In this document: piece by piece, positions 37,250 to 45,462 of the stretch | Numbering within the stretch: position 1 is the stretch's first letter | Layout: every line of letters starts with the position of its first letter | Assembly: GCF_004116385.1 (NCBI RefSeq) | Contig: NZ_PEIB01000011.1 | Location: 1-64,000 of the forward strand | Length of the DNA: 64,000 nucleotides | Direction: 5' to 3' | DNA from: Veronia nyctiphanis | GTDB taxonomy: Bacteria > Pseudomonadota > Gammaproteobacteria > Enterobacterales > Vibrionaceae | Made by a program: the position numbers and the translations under genes | Notes under the pieces: generated by a model | Seen by the model: the letters and a program-made list of their open reading frames with translations, nothing else | What the model was told of the DNA's origin: nothing | Database searches by the model: none

Positions 37250-37684
37250 TTACGTTCTTTCCATGTATACAAACTGTGCATCTTCGGAACAACGTGAAAA
37301 GCCAAACTTGTGATAGAGTTTGCCTACATGGTGTCCCTGAAGATAACAAAGACGAACAGGCTTCCTTTCATCATCGGCTTGCCTTAAACAATCATTAAGA
37401 ACACGACTACCCAGACCTTTACCCTGCAGTTTCGGCATCAAGAAGAATCGGCAGAAGTAAAAATGGTCGCCTTTGTCGAGAAGAAGAAAACTCCCGACCC
37501 TATTACCGTCAACTTCAATAATATTTGGTCTCGCCTCTTCCCATTCATCAGCGTGTATTTCACGTTGAATATTTTCATCCCAACCAAAAACCGCTTTTAC
37601 TGCATCGTATTCGGCGGCTTTTTTCAGTTCGAAAAGGAAATCATAATCGCCGTCTAGAGCTTGTCTGGTGAGGTACTCAAGCAT
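37250..37684 (-). CDS. GNAT family N-acetyltransferase
   Basis: This 144-residue acetyltransferase has R-F-F-L-M-P-K-L-Q-G-K-G-L-G-S-R-V (about residues 84-100), which is motif A with the Q-x-x-G-x-G acetyl-CoA loop, and G-K-L-Y-H-K-F-G-F motif B near the C-terminus. The gene is first in a two-gene unit with the nucleotidyltransferase; together they look like a small modifying-enzyme pair. The start could be 37,690 (GTG) or 37,684 (ATG). Confidence 0.85.
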   Translation of the reverse strand: MLEYLTRQALDGDYDFLFELKKAAEYDAVKAVFGWDENIQREIHADEWEEARPNIIEVDGNRVGSFLLLDKGDHFYFCRFFLMPKLQGKGLGSRVLNDCLRQADDERKPVRLCYLQGHHVGKLYHKFGFSRCSEDAQFVYMERT

Positions 37685-37696
37685 GGTCACTTACAT

Positions 37697-37807
37697 TCGG
37701 TTTGATTACCCAAACATACAAAAGAGGCCTTCCTAAAGGAAGGCCTCTTTTCGTGAGATCAGTCTAACTGATGGGGTATCAAGCAAAGGTATTATTTGGC
37801 TGGAAGC
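37697..37807. repeat. direct repeat copy A, terminator plus fah-like 3' end
   Basis: About 110 bases align with 40,327-40,437 at roughly three-quarters identity. The match runs from TTCGGTTTG, through the AAAAGAGGCCTTCC hairpin and the AGATCAGTCT block, to TATTATTT-GCTGGAAG. In copy B the last part is the coding end of fah. Here it is attached to no intact gene. The two copies bracket the M3 peptidase gene. Confidence 0.7.
37720..37751 (-). terminator. intrinsic terminator (copy A) downstream of M3 peptidase
   Basis: AAAAGAGGCCTTCC and GGAAGGCCTCTTTT form a perfect 14-bp stem with a 4-base loop. T-runs occur in both directions, so it can stop the M3 peptidase transcript (-), and anything coming the other way. 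Confidence 0.85.
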
Positions 37808-37901
37808 ATTAACCACTGTTCCAAGGAAACAGCAGAGCCAAGTGACCCCCTCTTTCAATCATCAGCAAACAGCGACATTCGCAGAAACTCCCTGAAATGA
37901 A

Positions 37902-39956
37902 CTAAGCGTCCCAACCCAATCGGCGCGTCAGTGCTTTGGGGTCGGGCTTGCGCTTGGCAAAGCGCTCGTACAAATCCATCGGTGCTTCACTGCCACCTTT
38001 ACTTAAAATATGCATGCGGAACTCCGAAGCGGTTTGCTTATCAAAAATACCCGCTTGCTCAAAGCACTCAAAGGCGTCGGCATCTAGCACATTAGCCCAT
38101 AGATAGCAGTAATACGACACGGCATAATCACTCCCGCCAAAACTGTGGGTAAATTGACACGACTCAGACCAATATGTGGGGACATGAGTCACTGTAAATG
38201 GTGCTAAAACCTTTTGCTCAAAGGCCGCAACATCGTCAATATTTGAAGGGTTCTGCGTATGCCAAAGGAAATCGAGTTGACAGTACATCAACTGGCCCAA
38301 TATGTATGACCCTGATTGAAATTGCTCTGCCGCTTTCGCTTTGGCTATCAGCTCCTCGGGGAGGGTTTCACCGGTTTGGTAATGCTTGGCATAAAGGGCA
38401 AGTGACTCGGGTTTAAGTAACCAGTTTTCGAGAATTTGCGAGGGCAGCTCGGCAAAATCCCATTTTACATTGGCACAGCTCAACGAAGGATAGTGCACAT
38501 TTGACAACAGCATATGCAATGCATGGCCAAATTCATGCAGCAACATTCTTGTGTCATGTAAGGTCAACAGTGATATCCCGTCTTCATCTGGTGGGGTGCA
38601 GTTGCACACTATCGATACATGCGGGCGCATTTGGCTGCCATCTGGACGAATGCCTTGATATTGATAACCCCTACACCAGGCGCCGGGAGCTTTACTGTCA
38701 CGGGTGAAACTGTCGACGTATAACAAGCCCAAGTGACTGCCATCGGCATCAAAAACTTCAAAAACCTCAGTATCGACATGACACGTGGGCAAATCAGTGC
38801 GATTTTCAAACTGCAACCCAAATAATTGGGTCGCATGAGCAAACACCCCTTTTAGAGTTTGCCGATATTCGAAATACGGCTGGAGCGCTTGCTCATCAAA
38901 ATCAAACATCGCCTGACGCTGCTTTTCACTGAAATAGAAAATATCCCATATCGCGATATCGCCGTTTTCCAATTCATAAGGGATCTGTTCACGATCTAAA
39001 AAATCTTGAAGCTCAATGATCTCCTCTTTGGCTTTGGGGAAGGCTATTTCTTGCAAGGCTTCAATGAAACTGCCCACTTGCTCAGGCGTCTGCGCCATGC
39101 GATCGGCCAGTTGGTAGTGGGCAAAACTGTCATAACCCAAAAGCTGCGCACGTTGATGGCGCAACACGGCGGTACGCTTGACCACCTCTTGGTTACAATA
39201 CTCATCACCATTGGCAACTTTACCGAAAGCTTGGATTATCGCTTTACGAAGTGGACGGTAATCGGCGTAATTCAGCACAGGTCCCATCGAGTGACCCCTT
39301 AAGGTAAACAGCCATTTATCGTCTTCGCCTGCTTGCTCGGCGTCGCGTTTGGCTGCTTTTATGACCGCTTCAGGCAACCCAGAAAGATGCTCTTCATCTG
39401 TGACCCACTCCTGATGGGCATTGGTTGCGGCTAGGATGTTTTTAGAAAAGGTGGTGCAAAGTGTTGATAATTTTTGGTCAATTTCGCGCAGCTGTGCTTG
39501 AGCTGACTCATCCAACTGGGCCCCTTGGCGGACAAAACTATCATAGGCATTTAGTAGCAAAGTTTTCTGCTCAGGGGATAAATCTAATTCTTCGGCCTGC
39601 TGGTATACCGCTTCGATGCGCTTAAACAGACCGGTATTTAAATACAGATCGCTTTTAAAATTGCTCATCAGCGAACTGATTTGCGGAGCCAAAGCTTGCA
39701 TGTCATCGCTGGAATTTGAGTCAGTTAGCTTTCTGAAGGTTTGCTCAGAGCGACCCAAGGCGTTTTGTGACCACTCCAGCGCTTCGATGGTGTTCTCAAA
39801 AGTTGGCGCTTGCGTATTTTGCACAATTGCGCTGATGGCGGATTGCGCTTGTTCAATGCCTTTTTCAATAGCAGGTAAAAAGTGCTCGCAAGACAGCGCG
39901 GCAAAATCAATCGCGCCATGGGGCAAATTAGATTGGGATACTAGGGGGTTGCTCAT
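37902..39956 (-). CDS. M3 family metallopeptidase (oligopeptidase A/Dcp type)
   Basis: This 684-residue zinc oligopeptidase has the catalytic H-E-F-G-H-A-L-H motif (about residues 469-476), with the distal Glu in E-L-P-S-Q-I-L-E-N-W (about 497-506). The C-terminal substrate-binding segment S-F-G-G-S-D-Y-A-V-S-Y-Y-C-Y-L-W is also present. The length equals that of E. coli PrlC and Dcp. Such enzymes cut short cytoplasmic peptides. AGGAGCTTGA precedes the ATG, and the frame is intact. The gene is bracketed by the ~110-bp direct repeat, suggesting it was inserted here, or that sequence between the copies was exchanged. Confidence 0.92.
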   Translation of the reverse strand: MSNPLVSQSNLPHGAIDFAALSCEHFLPAIEKGIEQAQSAISAIVQNTQAPTFENTIEALEWSQNALGRSEQTFRKLTDSNSSDDMQALAPQISSLMSNFKSDLYLNTGLFKRIEAVYQQAEELDLSPEQKTLLLNAYDSFVRQGAQLDESAQAQLREIDQKLSTLCTTFSKNILAATNAHQEWVTDEEHLSGLPEAVIKAAKRDAEQAGEDDKWLFTLRGHSMGPVLNYADYRPLRKAIIQAFGKVANGDEYCNQEVVKRTAVLRHQRAQLLGYDSFAHYQLADRMAQTPEQVGSFIEALQEIAFPKAKEEIIELQDFLDREQIPYELENGDIAIWDIFYFSEKQRQAMFDFDEQALQPYFEYRQTLKGVFAHATQLFGLQFENRTDLPTCHVDTEVFEVFDADGSHLGLLYVDSFTRDSKAPGAWCRGYQYQGIRPDGSQMRPHVSIVCNCTPPDEDGISLLTLHDTRMLLHEFGHALHMLLSNVHYPSLSCANVKWDFAELPSQILENWLLKPESLALYAKHYQTGETLPEELIAKAKAAEQFQSGSYILGQLMYCQLDFLWHTQNPSNIDDVAAFEQKVLAPFTVTHVPTYWSESCQFTHSFGGSDYAVSYYCYLWANVLDADAFECFEQAGIFDKQTASEFRMHILSKGGSEAPMDLYERFAKRKPDPKALTRRLGWDA

Positions 39957-40350
39957 TCAAGCTCCTGTAGGTTCGGTAGGGGCATAACATCGACCTTAAA
40001 TGACACTAACAGGTGCCGCTGAAACCAGCCGATTATACATGGTGTTCACATCAGTGGTGGCTATGCCAGTACATCATAAAACAGCTGTTAGTTTTTTGTA
40101 TTACTTACAAATTTTTAACTAATAAATTTGAGAGGCACTCAACGCATCAGCAACTTCTGCTCTGGCTGACGCGTGACAAGGCTCGGATATAAGCCAAACG
40201 TCACTTCGCCGCCGGAAGTAATTTAAACAGTATGTAAAGGCACGACTTGAACCTTTCCCTTCGGTTTCAAGCATCAAAGAATATTCGGCAGCTTATGGGT
40301 AAGAGACTGAAGCTGAATAATTTGCTTTCGGTTTGTTTAATTGCACTTAC
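39957..40350. other. intergenic region between M3 peptidase and fah terminator
   Basis: This region contains the peptidase promoter and a 10-bp inverted repeat with one mismatch (ACGCATCAGC 40,142-40,151 and GCTGACGCGT 40,165-40,174). It also holds the possible small ORF at 40,119-40,274. I see no other feature. Confidence 0.5.
40119..40274 (-). CDS. possible 51-aa ORF, may be a repeat-derived sequence
   Basis: A 51-codon frame starts with ATG and contains F-T-Y-C-L-N-Y-F-R-R-R-S-D-V-W-L-I-S-E-P-C. It overlaps the imperfect inverted repeat at 40,142-40,174. There is no good SD. The translated text looks protein-like, but such short frames are also produced by conserved intergenic repeats, so coding status is doubtful. 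Confidence 0.25.
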   Translation of the reverse strand: MLETEGKGSSRAFTYCLNYFRRRSDVWLISEPCHASARAEVADALSASQIY

Positions 40351-40437
40351 AAAAGAGGCCTTCCCAAAGGAAGGCCTCTTTTCGTCAGATCAGTCTCACT
40401 GATCAGGCATTAAGCGACGATATTATTTTGCTGGAAG
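40327..40437. repeat. direct repeat copy B, terminator plus fah 3' end
   Basis: This is the partner of 37,697-37,807. This copy is in its native context, because its last 15 bases are the final codons and stop of fah. Confidence 0.7.
40351..40382 (-). terminator. intrinsic terminator (copy B) downstream of fah
   Basis: AAAAGAGGCCTTCC-CAAA-GGAAGGCCTCTTTT is a perfect 14-bp stem 41 bases after the fah stop, with T-runs both ways. It differs from copy A by one base in the loop. Confidence 0.88.
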
Positions 40438-41736
40438 AACAGTGCCTTCAACAGAACCAAAACCAATACGGTTATAGCCTTCAGCCTCACACCATCCGTT
40501 CATGATGACTTTATCGCCATCTTCAAGGAACTTACGCTCTTCGCCATTAGCGAGAGTAATTGTTTCTTTTCCGCCACGAGACAGTTCTAGCAACGAACCT
40601 GCCTCTTCGTGCTCAGGACCAGACTGTGTGCCTGAACCCAACATATCACCCGGCTGGAAGTTACAACCATTAACAGTGTGGTGAGTAACCATCTGAGCCA
40701 CTGTCCAGTAGCTATGTCTGAAACTAGACTCAGACAGTTTGGCCGCTGGTTGATTATCAGCACGCATTTTTTCCGACTCCAGAAGTACTGACATCTGGAT
40801 ATCGAATGCACCTGCTTCACGGTTGTGAGCAGACTCTAGATATTCAAGTGGTTGCGGCTCTTCAGCATCACGATGCCACTGAGCACGGTACGGTGCCAGT
40901 GCTTCAGTAGTCACAATCCAAGGTGATACGGTCGATGCAAAATTCTTGGCAAGGAATGGGCCCAGTGGCTGATATTCCCACGCTTGCAGATCACGTGCTG
41001 ACCAGTCATTGAACAAACAGAAACCGAATACATGGCCTTCTGCATCTTCGATAGAAATCGTGTCGCCCAGTGCATTACCATTCCCTAGGTAAATACCTAG
41101 CTCAAGTTCATAATCAAGACGTTTACACGGACCAAAAGACGGCGCAGTCGCGTCAGGTGCTTTTGTCTGACCTTTTGGACGCGGGAATGATTGGCCTGAA
41201 ACACCAATTGACGATGAACGGCCATGGTAACCAATCGGAACCCACTTGTAGTTAGGCAACAACGGGTTATCAGGACGGAACAAACGACCTACAGCTGTCG
41301 CATGGTAGATAGAGGTGTAAAAGTCTGTGTAGTCACCAATGTGACACGGCACAGAGTACTCAACGTCATCTTGAGCCACTAATGCTGATTCAAGCACTGA
41401 CTGATGCTCAGAACCTTCACGTAGTGCCTTGGACACAGCCAGACGCAGTGCTGACCAGTAAGCATTACCAAGACCCATCAGAGTATTGAGTTTTTCTTCT
41501 GCACCCGCTTCAGCAGCATGCTGAGCGTCGCCAGAGAAAATGTTTGCTTCAGCAACAACTTTCAGGTCAACAACCTGATCACCAATGGCCACACCACCTC
41601 GGAAAGCATCTGCACTGTTTTTGCGGCGGAAGGCAGCAAATGGCAGATTTTGAATAGGGAAATCGGTGCCTGCAACGTTGGCGCTCGCGACCCAACTTTT
41701 CAGGTTTACATCATGGGTTTCGTTAATCAGAGACAT
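40423..41736 (-). CDS. fahA: fumarylacetoacetase
   Basis: This 437-residue enzyme is the last of tyrosine/homogentisate catabolism, hydrolysing fumarylacetoacetate to fumarate and acetoacetate. An N-terminal SH3-like domain leads to the catalytic FAH fold. D-F-Y-T-S-I-Y-H-A-T (Asp metal ligand and the catalytic His), L-D-Y-E-L-E-L-G (two metal-binding Glu), F-N-D-W-S-A-R-D and G-T-Q-S-G-P-E-H-E are all visible. Its frame is intact, with GAAGGAAGG before the ATG. It lies downstream of hpd but is separated from it by a terminator, so it may have its own promoter. Confidence 0.95.
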   Translation of the reverse strand: MSLINETHDVNLKSWVASANVAGTDFPIQNLPFAAFRRKNSADAFRGGVAIGDQVVDLKVVAEANIFSGDAQHAAEAGAEEKLNTLMGLGNAYWSALRLAVSKALREGSEHQSVLESALVAQDDVEYSVPCHIGDYTDFYTSIYHATAVGRLFRPDNPLLPNYKWVPIGYHGRSSSIGVSGQSFPRPKGQTKAPDATAPSFGPCKRLDYELELGIYLGNGNALGDTISIEDAEGHVFGFCLFNDWSARDLQAWEYQPLGPFLAKNFASTVSPWIVTTEALAPYRAQWHRDAEEPQPLEYLESAHNREAGAFDIQMSVLLESEKMRADNQPAAKLSESSFRHSYWTVAQMVTHHTVNGCNFQPGDMLGSGTQSGPEHEEAGSLLELSRGGKETITLANGEERKFLEDGDKVIMNGWCEAEGYNRIGFGSVEGTVLPAK

Positions 41737-41787
41737 GGTCCTTCCTTCTTGACCTAAATGAACGCTACATTGTTCTTACTAGAAGTG

Positions 41788-41817
41788 AAAAAGCAGCTCA
41801 AAAATAAGCTGCTTTTT
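41788..41817 (-). terminator. bidirectional intrinsic terminator between hpd and fah
   Basis: AAAAAGCAGCT and AGCTGCTTTTT form a perfect 11-bp stem (loop CAAAAATA), with the T-rich arm on either strand. On the minus strand it stands 22 bases after the hpd stop and 51 bases before the fah start. It would separate, or partly attenuate, their transcription. Confidence 0.8.
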
Positions 41818-41839
41818 AATTTTTTTGGCTTAATCGATG

Positions 41840-42892
41840 TTAAATCACACCGCGACGTTCTTGGTCGCGCTCAATTGATTCGAACAGTGCTTGGAAGTTA
41901 CCCTCACCGAAGCCACCATCATCAACACGTTGGATCATTTCGATGAAGATTGGGCCAAACAGGTTTTTCGAGAAAATCTGTAGCAAGTAACAATCTTCAG
42001 ATTGGCTATCCACTAAGATTTGGTGCTCACGGATCTTCTCACGGTCTTCTTTAACCCAAGGAACGCGGTCGAAAATCGTTTCGTAGTACTCAGGAATAAT
42101 ATCCAGCGTCGCGATAGTAGACTTGTCCAGCTTGTCCAAAGAACCGACAAGGTCGTCTGTAAGGAAAGCAAGGTGCTGAACGCCCGGGCCATTGTACTCG
42201 TTCAGATACTCATCGATTTGGTTATTGTTGTCGTCTTTACCTTCGTTGATTGGAATCGAGAAGGTACCGCAAGGAGATTTCAGTGCATAAGACAGCAGTG
42301 CAGTTTTCTGACCTTTGATGTCGAAGTAGCGAACTTCAGTGAAACCGAAGACATCTTTGTAGAAGTTAGCCCAAGTGTCCATCGTACCTTTGTAGACGTT
42401 GTTCGTCAGGTGGTCGATACGGATAAAGCCTTTATTCTCGACAACATTTTGGTCGTCTGCAGCCAAATCTTCAAAGTCAGATTTGTAGATATTGTTTTCT
42501 TCACCAAAGTTTTCGATGAAATAAATCAGGCTGTCGCCAATACCGTAAATGGCTGGGTAAGGTAAATCTTTGTGCGTTGAATCGGTTGCAGGTTTAGCAC
42601 CGCGGTCTACAGCAACTTCGAATGCTTTCTGTGCATTCTCAACACGCCAGCCCATTGAACAAATAGCTGGACCATGGCTACGTGCAAACTCAGCAGAAAA
42701 ACCATCGCGCTCATTGTTTAGTAGGAAATGGATGTCATTCTGGTTGTAGTAAACAATGTCTTTGCCTTTGAATTTCTTGAGCTTCGAGAAACCGAAATCA
42801 GAAAATACTTTATGCATGTAGTCAGCATCTGGTGAAGCATACTCTGTAAATTCAATACCAACCAGACCAAGTGGGTTATTTACTTCGCTCAT
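41840..42892 (-). CDS. hpd: 4-hydroxyphenylpyruvate dioxygenase
   Basis: This 350-residue iron(II) dioxygenase converts 4-hydroxyphenylpyruvate to homogentisate. The metal triad is visible: His in R-I-D-H-L-T-N-N-V (about residue 161), His in G-V-Q-H-L-A-F-L-T-D (about 241) and Glu in G-P-I-F-I-E-M-I-Q-R (about 321). The frame is intact and the length is standard. A weak TyrR-box-like TGTAAA-N6-TGGACA lies about 115 bp upstream (43,007-43,024). No homogentisate dioxygenase or maleylacetoacetate isomerase gene lies beside it. Confidence 0.95.
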   Translation of the reverse strand: MSEVNNPLGLVGIEFTEYASPDADYMHKVFSDFGFSKLKKFKGKDIVYYNQNDIHFLLNNERDGFSAEFARSHGPAICSMGWRVENAQKAFEVAVDRGAKPATDSTHKDLPYPAIYGIGDSLIYFIENFGEENNIYKSDFEDLAADDQNVVENKGFIRIDHLTNNVYKGTMDTWANFYKDVFGFTEVRYFDIKGQKTALLSYALKSPCGTFSIPINEGKDDNNNQIDEYLNEYNGPGVQHLAFLTDDLVGSLDKLDKSTIATLDIIPEYYETIFDRVPWVKEDREKIREHQILVDSQSEDCYLLQIFSKNLFGPIFIEMIQRVDDGGFGEGNFQALFESIERDQERRGVI

Positions 42893-44574
42893 TGTCTTTA
42901 TTCCTTCAGTAACAAGTGCGGCTTACTTTGCCTTTGTGTTGCGAAGATAATTAATCAAAAAACCTATGAGGGGAAGGTATCGGAAGTAATTGGAAATACC
43001 CAGTAATGTAAAGGTGCTTGGACAAAAACAGTGGTATATGAGTAGGTATTTACAATTTCACAACATGGCTGCATTAAACATTTAGTGACAAAGAGCACAA
43101 GAATAAACAAGATGTCACCTAACAGAATCCAATCAATATAATCTTTTGTTTTTTATGAAATAATTTGCGAAATCAGGACCTTTAATATCGTTTTATCCGC
43201 TGTAGAAAACAGTACTACATGCAGCCAAATTAAATTTCTGTAACGATATATTTACAACCCTCCAGAAAGCCTCTAACAATAGGATAAGCTCCGCAAAATT
43301 CGCCCCGCTCTCTGTCTGATAGTGAAACTGACAAAAGCCATAATGGCGCAGAAGATCACATTGGCGATTCTGTTTTGATAACTAGTACATACCACTTGGC
43401 TTGATTAAGCAGAAAAGTTCTTGTGGTATCGATATGACAACACTCTTTTGGTCTTGTGTATTCAATGCTTCATTATGAAGTTAATCGCAGGATGGTCAGG
43501 TTATTTCCTAGTCTACGCTGTCCTGAATAGTAATCGTTAACGACTACATCAGACGTTATCTGATAAAACAAACATGGTTTAACATAACCGTCCGTTAAGA
43601 GATTTATTTAGGGGAAGCGTAATATAATCACTTGACAATAAAAGATTGGAAATTATATCCAAGATAGGCAGGGTAACCAACATAGGCCTGGTGTTTAATA
43701 TAAAGACGAAAATAGGGTTATTAGAAGGTTAAAGAATGTTTGCGACTATATTACCAGCATTGATAACTAGCCATCAAAAGCAATTATCTATCTTTACGTT
43801 TTATACATAAAGCCACCAAATGCCTTATGAAATTCAACTCAAAAGTATCATTTTTAAGGCGGCAGTTATTTATGTTTAAAAGAAGACTATTTTCTTTGAT
43901 ATATCAAGTAACACTCAATAGTGTTTAAGCGTAAATTTTTAGATGGAATGTATTATTTTCTAGCTAACCGTTAGCTGCCAGCATGCTCCGTATTTGATTT
44001 CGTCGCCTGATGATGATAAGACCGAGGAACAAGCCTTGCATTCACAATAAATTATTGATATTAAAGGCTTAAATTGAAAAAGCTTTAAGTGTACTCATCG
44101 CTATCAATCTTGTGGAATGTCTTCAAATAGTACTGCCACCATAGTAATGAACCTTCTTGAAACGCGTAGCCTTTGAAAATGTAACTTCGGTTCATTTTTT
44201 ATGAAACTCTTCAAACTTTAGGCATACTGATATTAAAGCACGCTTTAAAGACATACAGAAAAGATCAATAATGGGAAGTGCTACGTAGTAGCTACTGAGA
44301 AATCGACCTACCAATCATTATTTGGTAACAAAAGGTAATCGCAAGATTTACACAACTTTTTGTGTGCGTCTAAAATGTGTGCAATTTCCATCCACTTATT
44401 CGTAGAAGGAACGTCGTCACTTTTGAATTTCTAACAATATAACTTAAATTAACAAAAATAGAGTTAAATGATAATTTATTTAACATTCGTTTAACAAATA
44501 TTTTTCTTTTTGGAAAAGTCTTCTGATTTTTATTACTGGAATCAATGAAAGTAATTCGGAATCAGGGAGGAAAA
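42893..44574. other. 1.7-kb AT-rich region with no confident gene
   Basis: This long stretch between hpd (-) and cyoA (+) has no ORF above 60 codons and is rich in A and T. A promoter-like pair, TTGACA (43,632-43,637) and TATATC (43,654-43,659), precedes a 24-codon ORF with AGAAGG upstream (43,736-43,810). An 18-codon basic ORF with AAGGCGG follows (43,872-43,928). These, or a noncoding RNA, may explain the length. No terminator hairpin or known RNA family was recognised. Confidence 0.45.
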
Positions 44575-45462
44575 ATGAAAATAAAACGTAGCAAGAAAGT
44601 TGCATTTACTCTTCTTGCAGTGCTTCCCATAGCACTTTTAGTGATTCTGTTTACCAGTAGCAATATGGTTCTGTTCGACTCAAAAGGACCGATCGGTGAG
44701 GCTCAATCTTCACTGATCATTACGTCTGTTCTTTTGATGGCCATTATCATCGTCCCTGTTTTGCTGATGTCCGTGTACTTTCCTTATAAGTATCGCCATA
44801 GCAACAAAGATGCCGAGTATAAGCCAAATTGGGAACACTCCACCAAAATCGAAGTGATCGTGTGGACAGTTCCGTGCTTGATTATTCTTGCATTGGGTTG
44901 GATAACTTATGAAACCTCATACTCTCTAGACCCGCGCAAAGAAATCGCATCTGAGCAAAAGCCGTTGACTATTCAGGTTGTTGCAATGAACTGGAAGTGG
45001 CTTTTCATTTATCCAGAACAACAAATAGCGACAGTTAATGAGGTGACTCTCCCAGTAAACCGTCCGGTTGAATTCCTCGTCACTTCAGACACCACCATGA
45101 ACTCTTTCTTCATTCCGCAGCTTGGTAGCCAGGTCTATGCAATGGCTGGAATGGAAAACAGACTTTATCTAATGGCTGAAGAGCAAGGCGAATACCGTGG
45201 CATCTCTGCCAACTACAGCGGTTTCGGCTTCACTAACATGAAGTTTAAAGCTCACGCAGTTGATGACGCTGGATTCGACCAGTGGGTTCAGAAAGTGAAG
45301 GCATCAGATAAGGTGTTGAACGACGGCAGTTATGACGTTCTAGAGGCAAATGCCAAAGAACAGATCAAAACACCTCACCCTGTGACTTACTTTGCTTCCG
45401 TCGATCCACTCCGATTCAAAGATATTATTGAGAAACACGCGGGAGTCCAAAATGGCCTATAA
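44575..45462 (+). CDS. cyoA: cytochrome bo3-type quinol oxidase subunit II
   Basis: This 295-residue subunit II of a haem-copper quinol oxidase has two membrane helices (about residues 10-28 and 45-68). A periplasmic cupredoxin domain follows, with [34 protein letters not shown] and [11 protein letters not shown]. The CuA ligands of cytochrome c oxidases are absent, which fits a quinol oxidase. The lipobox Cys of E. coli CyoA is not present; that position reads F-T-S-S. AGGGAGG precedes the ATG. Confidence 0.93.
   Translation: MKIKRSKKVAFTLLAVLPIALLVILFTSSNMVLFDSKGPIGEAQSSLIITSVLLMAIIIVPVLLMSVYFPYKYRHSNKDAEYKPNWEHSTKIEVIVWTVPCLIILALGWITYETSYSLDPRKEIASEQKPLTIQVVAMNWKWLFIYPEQQIATVNEVTLPVNRPVEFLVTSDTTMNSFFIPQLGSQVYAMAGMENRLYLMAEEQGEYRGISANYSGFGFTNMKFKAHAVDDAGFDQWVQKVKASDKVLNDGSYDVLEANAKEQIKTPHPVTYFASVDPLRFKDIIEKHAGVQNGL

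Noticed and set aside
36460-37684. Dedicated aminoglycoside resistance pair
   Set aside because: The nucleotidyltransferase and GNAT folds are generic. No residues or context identify an antibiotic substrate.
43007-43024. TyrR box upstream of hpd
   Set aside because: TGTAAA-N6-TGGACA matches only the left half of TGTAAA-N6-TTTACA and is a single site. Too weak to list as a feature.
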